From assembly GCF_001659605.2 (NCBI RefSeq), contig NC_035174.2:24750027-24814026 (forward strand): 64,000 nt of DNA, read 5' to 3'. The notes under the pieces were generated by a model. The model was not told the DNA's origin. It saw only the letters and a list, made by a program, of their open reading frames with translations, and ran no database searches. Position 1 is the first letter of the stretch; each line of letters begins with the position of its first letter. A program made the position numbers and the translations under genes. Below are positions 58,490 to 64,000 of this stretch, in pieces. The DNA comes from Manihot esculenta. Taxonomy: Eukaryota; Streptophyta; Magnoliopsida; Malpighiales; Euphorbiaceae.

Positions 58490-61400
58490 ATGCGAGGAAC
58501 TCGTCGATCAGCTCGATTGACTGGAGTCCCACTAGATAGTGAGAGACCAGCTGCTCGTTCTCCTGCATTGCCGAGGGCAAGGTCTCAGCGATCTAGCAGG
58601 GAAGGTACGTCAATAGACCCTAGAAGGTCTGTGGACGAGAGCAGAAGAGGTACAGCAAGAGGAGGAAGATCAGAGGAGGAGATTGAGCAGTCGAGGGATG
58701 ACAGTATGGGTATAGGCAGATTTGAGGAAGGTATGGGAGAGTCGCAGGGAGGCGCTCAGACGTCAGGCTTCGGCTACCCAGAGTATCAGATGGGAGGTAT
58801 GTCGGAGTACTCGAGTTTTGTCCCCTATCCTCCTTACATGCCATATATGCCTTATCCTTCTTATTACCCACCATATCCTATGTATCCATCTTCCCCTACT
58901 CATCCAAGTGCAGCACACCCAGAACCAAATGAGCCAGTATCACCACCAGAACCAGTAGCCCCTGTTGTTGACAGACATCAACCTAGCTCATCTGGAGGTA
59001 AGGTACAAATGACGGAGTACTTGAAATTGGATGCTCCTAAGTATAACACGGGAGATGATCCATTTGAATACCTCAGGTCAGTTAGGATGATAACCAGTGA
59101 GTTGGGAGCTGATGATAGTCGAGCCATTGAGATGGCAGGTTTCACGTTAAAATGCAAGAAGGCCAGAGAATGGTTCAAGAATTATGTGGAACCCAGGATG
59201 GATAATATGTCTTGGGAAGAGTTTGCCAATGAATTTGCAGGGTGGGCTTTTCCTGATAGCTCCAGGGAGATGAAAGTCATAGAGTTTGAACAGTTGCGAC
59301 AGACAGATGAGATGAGTGTTGATGAATTTACAGATAAGTTCCTAGATTTGCTTCAGTATGTGGGTCAAGCCTATGATACTGACCAGAAGAAGGCAAGGAG
59401 ATATACTATGAGATTGCATCCCAGGTATTCTTCCTTGATTCTTCCAGCAGAAAAGGAGAGTTTTCATACGATAGTAGATGCAGCCAGGAAAATGGAGGCT
59501 AGTGCCAATATTCAGAAACAGTCAAAGGCACAGGCTTCGAGTTCTAAGGCCCCTAGTGCAGCAGCCGCAGGTGGCAAGAGATGGGATCGAGCAAAAGGAA
59601 CAAAGAGTAAGTTCTGGAGTAAAGTGAAGTCAGGTCTGGGAATAGGTAGTGGCTCAAGCTCTGGCACAGCTACAGTCTGCAGAAGATGCGGAAAACCACA
59701 TGGCGGAGTTTGTCGGTTGGGATCTACAGCTTGTTTTAAATGTGGACAGGAAGGGCATATTGCTCGGGATTGTCCTCAGATGACTTTTGCACCATCCCAG
59801 CAGATGAGTTCAGGCAGTGTGGTACAGCCAGGTGTTCGGCCAGCAGCTTCAGTCATGCCTCAGAGTAGCGGTAGAGGTAGAGGGAGAGGGGCAGCCTCTA
59901 CTTCAGCAGCAGGTTCCCGAGGTGGAAATCCGGTAGCCCCAGCACGGATTTTCACTGTGACACAGGAGGAGGCTAATACGTCGAACACAGTGGTGTCAGG
60001 TAATCTCATCATTGGGTGTTCAGATGTGTATGCTTTGATGGACCCCGGTGCTTCTCATTCCTTTATTGCTTCGAGAGCCATAGAGAGATTGGGTTTGATC
60101 AGTTCTGAGTTAGAGTATCCTCTCTGGGTCAGTGGACCTAAATGTGACCCATCAGTGGCAGTGTCAGTCTGTCGTTTCAGTCCAGTGTTCATAGAGGGTA
60201 GATACCTTCCAGCTGACCTTGTGGTTCTAGATTTGACGGATTTTGATGTCATTCTAGGGATGGATTGGCTATCTGCATATAGTGCTACGTTGGACTGTCG
60301 AGAGAAGCTAGTGAGTCTCAGAGACCAGGATGGGTCAGAGTGTGTCTTCAGAGGAGACAGGAGAGGTACACCCAGAGGTCTGATTTCAGCCCTTCAGGCT
60401 CGTCGTTTGCTTAGGAGGGGTTGTCAGGGGTTTCTAGCTCATGTGAGAGAGCTAGACAGTCAGGTGAGGGAACCAGCCGCAGTACCAGTAGTCCGAGAGT
60501 TTCTTGATGTGTTTCCAGACGATTTACCAGGACTACCACCTGATAGGGAGATAGGGTTTGAAATTGAATTGCTGCCAGGTACCAACCCTATCTCTATTCC
60601 TCCCTACAGGATGGCGCCAGCAGAGTTAAAAGAGTTGAAAGAACAGTTGCAGGACTTGGTAGATAAAGGGTTCATCCGCCCTAGTACCTCACCTTGGGGT
60701 GCTCCAGTGCTCTTCGTCAGAAAGAAGGATGGATCCCTCAGACTTTGTATCGACTACAGACAGTTGAACAAGGTCACTACCAAGAATAGGTATCCTCTAC
60801 CTAGGATTGATGATCTGTTTGACCAGCTAGCTGGAGCAGGTTGTTTCTCGAAAATAGATCTGAGATCCGGGTATCATCAGTTGCGAGTCCGAGAGGCAGA
60901 TGTGCCTAAGACAGCTTTCAGAACTAGATATGGGCATTATGAGTTCTTAGTGATGCCGTTCGGGTTGACTAACGCCCCTGCAGCATTCATGGATCTCATG
61001 AACAGAGTTTTCAGTGAGTTTCTGGATCACTTTGTCATTGTTTTCATCGATGATATATTAGTGTATTCCAGAGATGCAGAGGAGCATGCCCAGCATCTGA
61101 GGATAGTTCTGCAGACACTGAGAGAGCATGGTTTGTATGCCAAATTCTCGAAGTGTGAGTTTTGGTTAAGGAGCATTTCCTTCTTGGGACATGTGGTATC
61201 AGCAGAGGGTATTGAGGTAGATCCCAAGAAGATAGAAGCTGTAGCTAACTGGCCCAGACCCACGACAGTGACTGAGATTAAAAGCTTTCTGGGACTGGCA
61301 GGTTACTACAGGAGGTTCGTTCAGGACTTTTCAAAGATAGCGGCTCCTATGACCAAATTGACTCAAAAGAACCAGAAGTTTGTCTGGTCAGCCCAGTGTG

Positions 61401-63385
61401 AAGAGAGCTTTGAGGAGCTCAAGAAGAGATTGACTACAGCACCAGTCTTAGCTCTGCCTGTAAGTCATGAGGATTTCACAGTGTTCTGTGATGCATCCCG
61501 AGTAGGATTGGGTTGTGTATTGATGCAGAGTGATAGAGTAATAGCTTATGCTTCTAGACAGTTGAAGAAGCATGAGTTGAATTACCCCACCCATGACCTA
61601 GAGATGGCAGCAGTTATCTTTGCACTTAAGATGTGGCGGCATTACCTCTACGGGGTTAAATGCGAGATCTTTACTGATCACAAGAGTTTACAGTACATCT
61701 TGAGTCAGAGAGAACTGAATTTGAGGCAAAGACGATGGGTCGAATTGCTCAGTGATTATGATTGTAAGATCCAGTATCATCCGGGTAAGGCGAATGTGGT
61801 GGCAGACGCCCTCAGCCGGAAATCACTAGGCAGTTTATCCCATATATCAGCAGAGCGAAGACCAGTTGTGATGGAGCTTTACAAGCTCTTAGAAGAGGGA
61901 CTACAGCTCGAGTTGTCTGGTACAGGTGCATTGATAGCACAGATGAGAGTGACACCTGTATTTCTGGAGCAGATAGCTCAGAGACAGCACGAGGACCCTG
62001 AATTAATGAAAATTGCCAGGACTGTTCAGTCAGGCAACAGTGCAGAGTTCAGATTTGACAGCAAAGGGATCCTTCGCTATGGGAGTCGACTTTGTGTACC
62101 AGATAGGGGCAGTGTAAAGGAAGACATTATGAGGGAAGCTCATAATGCGAGATATAGTGTTCACCCAGGAGCCACCAAGATGTACCAGGATCTAAAAAAG
62201 GTCTATTGGTGGCCAGCTATGAAGAAAGAAGTAGCGCAGTTTGTGACAACCTGTGAGGTTTGTCAGAGGGTGAAACTAGAGCATCAGAAACCAGCAGGAA
62301 TGCTTAACCCATTACCGATTCCCGAATGGAAATGGGAAAACATAGCTATGGATTTTGTAGTGGGTTTACCAGCAGCGTCCAACAGAATAGACTCGATATG
62401 GGTGATTGTGGACAGACTCACGAAATCTGCTCATTTTCTTCCAGTTCGGAGTACCTATTCTGTGGATAAGTTGGCTCAGGTCTATCTAGATGAGATAGTG
62501 AGATTACATGGTGTTCCAGTATCAATAGTCTCAGATAGAGGACCTCAGTTTACCTCTAGTTTTTGGCGAAGTCTGCAGAGTGCGATGGGCACAAGATTAG
62601 AGTTTAACACTGCTTTCCACCCACAAACTGATGGACAGTCAGAGAGGACCATCCAGACCATAGAGGATATGCTTCGATTGTGTGTGTTAGACTTTGGCGG
62701 TTCTTGGAGGCAGCATCTACCTTTGGTGGAGTTTGCCTACAATAACAGCCATCATGCTAGCATAGGGATGGCTCCGTATGAAGCGTTGTATGGGAGGAAA
62801 TGCAGATCCCCTGTTTGTTGGGAAGAGATAGGAGAGAAGGCTCTGGCAGGGCCAGAGTTAGTCGAGATTACTAGTAGAGTGGTGCCCATGATCAGAGATA
62901 GAATCAGAACAGCTCAAAGTAGACAGAAAAGTTATGCAGACGTTCGCAGAAAGCAGTTAGAATTTCAGGAGGGTAATTGGGTATTGCTGAAAGTGTCTCC
63001 GATGAAAGGTGTGGTTCGTTTTGGGAAGAAGGGTAAATTAGCTCCACGGTACATTGGACCTTTTGAGATTGTGCAGCGGATCGGAAATGTATCATATAAG
63101 CTAGATTTACCTGCTTCGATGGAGAGGATTCACCCGGTCTTTCATGTTTCTATGCTACGGCAGTTTGTGTCAGATCCGACTCAGGTTCTGAGTGAGCCTG
63201 AGGTGGAGATTCACACAGATCTCACCTATGTAGAGCAGCCAGTGCGGATTATGGACACACAGCTCAGACAGCTAAGGAACAAGGAGATTCCGATGGTGAA
63301 AGTCCTATGGAACCACCATAATGTAGAAGAGTGCACGTGGGAGACGCGGGAGTCTATGCTCCAGCAGTATCCATATCTGTTTTGA
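58490..63385 (+). CDS. Gag-pol polyprotein of element G
   Basis: The frame is open from 58463 (1640 codons). I choose ATG 58490 because [12 protein letters not shown] is conserved; the nine upstream codons cross the acceptor-like TTTTCCAG at 58471-58478. Residues counted from 58463: basic and Pro/Tyr-rich N-terminus, Gag domain, two Cys/His clusters ([12 protein letters not shown], then [14 protein letters not shown] near 424), protease Asp 527 in MDPGASHSF, reverse transcriptase FIDDIL (Asp 863), RNase H (FCDAS, LEMAA, TDHKSL, VADALSR), integrase SDRGPQF (Asp 1358) and DGQSE, GPF module, and a chromodomain ending in [21 protein letters not shown] is intact, unlike in A. No motif I can check is damaged. 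Confidence 0.95.
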   Translation: MRGTRRSARLTGVPLDSERPAARSPALPRARSQRSSREGTSIDPRRSVDESRRGTARGGRSEEEIEQSRDDSMGIGRFEEGMGESQGGAQTSGFGYPEYQMGGMSEYSSFVPYPPYMPYMPYPSYYPPYPMYPSSPTHPSAAHPEPNEPVSPPEPVAPVVDRHQPSSSGGKVQMTEYLKLDAPKYNTGDDPFEYLRSVRMITSELGADDSRAIEMAGFTLKCKKAREWFKNYVEPRMDNMSWEEFANEFAGWAFPDSSREMKVIEFEQLRQTDEMSVDEFTDKFLDLLQYVGQAYDTDQKKARRYTMRLHPRYSSLILPAEKESFHTIVDAARKMEASANIQKQSKAQASSSKAPSAAAAGGKRWDRAKGTKSKFWSKVKSGLGIGSGSSSGTATVCRRCGKPHGGVCRLGSTACFKCGQEGHIARDCPQMTFAPSQQMSSGSVVQPGVRPAASVMPQSSGRGRGRGAASTSAAGSRGGNPVAPARIFTVTQEEANTSNTVVSGNLIIGCSDVYALMDPGASHSFIASRAIERLGLISSELEYPLWVSGPKCDPSVAVSVCRFSPVFIEGRYLPADLVVLDLTDFDVILGMDWLSAYSATLDCREKLVSLRDQDGSECVFRGDRRGTPRGLISALQARRLLRRGCQGFLAHVRELDSQVREPAAVPVVREFLDVFPDDLPGLPPDREIGFEIELLPGTNPISIPPYRMAPAELKELKEQLQDLVDKGFIRPSTSPWGAPVLFVRKKDGSLRLCIDYRQLNKVTTKNRYPLPRIDDLFDQLAGAGCFSKIDLRSGYHQLRVREADVPKTAFRTRYGHYEFLVMPFGLTNAPAAFMDLMNRVFSEFLDHFVIVFIDDILVYSRDAEEHAQHLRIVLQTLREHGLYAKFSKCEFWLRSISFLGHVVSAEGIEVDPKKIEAVANWPRPTTVTEIKSFLGLAGYYRRFVQDFSKIAAPMTKLTQKNQKFVWSAQCEESFEELKKRLTTAPVLALPVSHEDFTVFCDASRVGLGCVLMQSDRVIAYASRQLKKHELNYPTHDLEMAAVIFALKMWRHYLYGVKCEIFTDHKSLQYILSQRELNLRQRRWVELLSDYDCKIQYHPGKANVVADALSRKSLGSLSHISAERRPVVMELYKLLEEGLQLELSGTGALIAQMRVTPVFLEQIAQRQHEDPELMKIARTVQSGNSAEFRFDSKGILRYGSRLCVPDRGSVKEDIMREAHNARYSVHPGATKMYQDLKKVYWWPAMKKEVAQFVTTCEVCQRVKLEHQKPAGMLNPLPIPEWKWENIAMDFVVGLPAASNRIDSIWVIVDRLTKSAHFLPVRSTYSVDKLAQVYLDEIVRLHGVPVSIVSDRGPQFTSSFWRSLQSAMGTRLEFNTAFHPQTDGQSERTIQTIEDMLRLCVLDFGGSWRQHLPLVEFAYNNSHHASIGMAPYEALYGRKCRSPVCWEEIGEKALAGPELVEITSRVVPMIRDRIRTAQSRQKSYADVRRKQLEFQEGNWVLLKVSPMKGVVRFGKKGKLAPRYIGPFEIVQRIGNVSYKLDLPASMERIHPVFHVSMLRQFVSDPTQVLSEPEVEIHTDLTYVEQPVRIMDTQLRQLRNKEIPMVKVLWNHHNVEECTWETRESMLQQYPYLF

Positions 63386-63426
63386 GGTTCGTTTCCTCCT
63401 TTTTGTATGTTTCTAATTTGTTTTAG

Positions 63427-63463
63427 GAACATCCGAGGACGAATGTTCTTAAGGGGGGGAGAA
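63427..63463 (+). promoter_or_regulatory. Hairpin and polypurine tract of element G
   Basis: Arms GAACATCCG (63427-63435) and CGAATGTTC (63440-63448) around loop AGGA, then AAGGGGGGGAGAA (63451-63463) against the 3' LTR. Confidence 0.85.
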
Positions 63464-64000
63464 TGTAATACCCGGCATGTTCAGACATCAGAATTCCTAT
63501 CGTTCGGTGGAATCGAGGATGTCAGAGCATCCCTGAAGGGAGAGTGGAGGTTTTCTAAAATGTTTTTAGATGTTTTAAGCTTTTGTTTTAGCAAAGGAAT
63601 AAGTTTTGAAGAAACAAGGCTAAGGAAAGTTTTGCCACTTTCGGCCCCCTAAAGTGTAAGTTCGGCCGCCTAAAGTAGCTCATGTTCGGCCCCCTAAACT
63701 CAATGTTCGGCCCCCGAACGTGATGAGGTGTTACATATAGCTTTGGCCACCGAACGAGAAGCGGTGGTTCACTTTTTTTAAGTGGATATGACCGACTATG
63801 GAGGTGCTTAAGCTCTCCTTTGGGTCAGGAACAAGCACATGTTTCCCCTTGGTGATTTTCTTGAGTTTCTAATCAAATCTTTCAAAGAAAAATAAGTTTA
63901 TGGTGAGTTTTAACTAGTTTTGAGAAGTTGTGGAGTTTGAGAACTTGTGAAGCTTGAATCTTCATTTCTTCAAATTTGGGGTCACGCCAGCCTTTGTTCT
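63464..64000 (+). repeat. 3' LTR of element G, cut by window end
   Basis: The first 537 bases match 56151-56687 except for one base. Confidence 0.95.

Larger units (their letters stand above)
56151..64000 (+). mobile_element. Tekay-type element G, intact as far as seen
   Basis: 5' LTR 56151-58275, primer site 58279, one open gag-pol frame to 63385, polypurine tract 63451-63463, and 3' LTR from 63464 running off the window. The left flank is ccgga. In the 537 bases of LTR that can be compared I see one substitution (gaccgcc at 56352 against ggccgcc). It is the closest relative of A in coding sequence and orientation. Confidence 0.95.

Overview
The window is nuclear plant DNA, probably from a eudicot, made almost entirely of LTR retrotransposons. 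I see no cellular gene, rRNA or tRNA gene, or CRISPR array. The plant assignment rests on Ty3/gypsy chromoviruses of the Tekay/Del type, a degraded Tat-type gypsy element, a Ty1/copia gag fragment and AT-rich spacers. I cannot name the species.

Layout. Bases 1-12065 are AT-rich spacer holding a Tat-type solo LTR (4745-5289, TSD atttg), a copia gag fragment (about 6518-6830) and a decayed Tat element on the minus strand (about 6835-10318) that has lost gag and integrase. From 12066 to the window end there is one continuous nest of seven insertions of one Tekay-type lineage, named A-G here. E (+, 5' LTR at 12066) is the oldest host. B (-, 14807-46584, TSD ccctt) sits in E's gag. Inside B are solo LTR C (+, 16583-18861, TSD aagac) in the left LTR, A (+, 23080-32675, TSD gaagc/gaagt) at the gag/protease boundary, and D (-, 35782-45686, TSD ggccg) in the right LTR. 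F (-, from 47971) sits in E's protease region. G (+, from 56151) sits in F's right LTR. E, F and G run past the window end.

Function. Each coding element has or had one gag-pol frame: a proline/tyrosine-rich Gag with two Cys/His clusters, aspartic protease, reverse transcriptase, RNase H, integrase with a GPF module, and a C-terminal chromodomain. A and G have open frames of 1668 and 1640 codons, matching primer binding sites and nearly identical LTRs, so they are young and may be mobile. D is open up to a stop that removes only the chromodomain. B, E and F are pseudogenes.

The LTRs (2.07-2.33 kb) share a layout: a TATA box about 280-370 bp in (not seen in A and G), clusters of a 13-bp GC palindrome, strong splice-site-like signals through the long leader, a fast-changing minisatellite, a very conserved block, a tRNA-iMet primer site, and a hairpin just before the polypurine tract. 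The hairpin, palindrome arrays and possible multi-intron leader are the least expected features.
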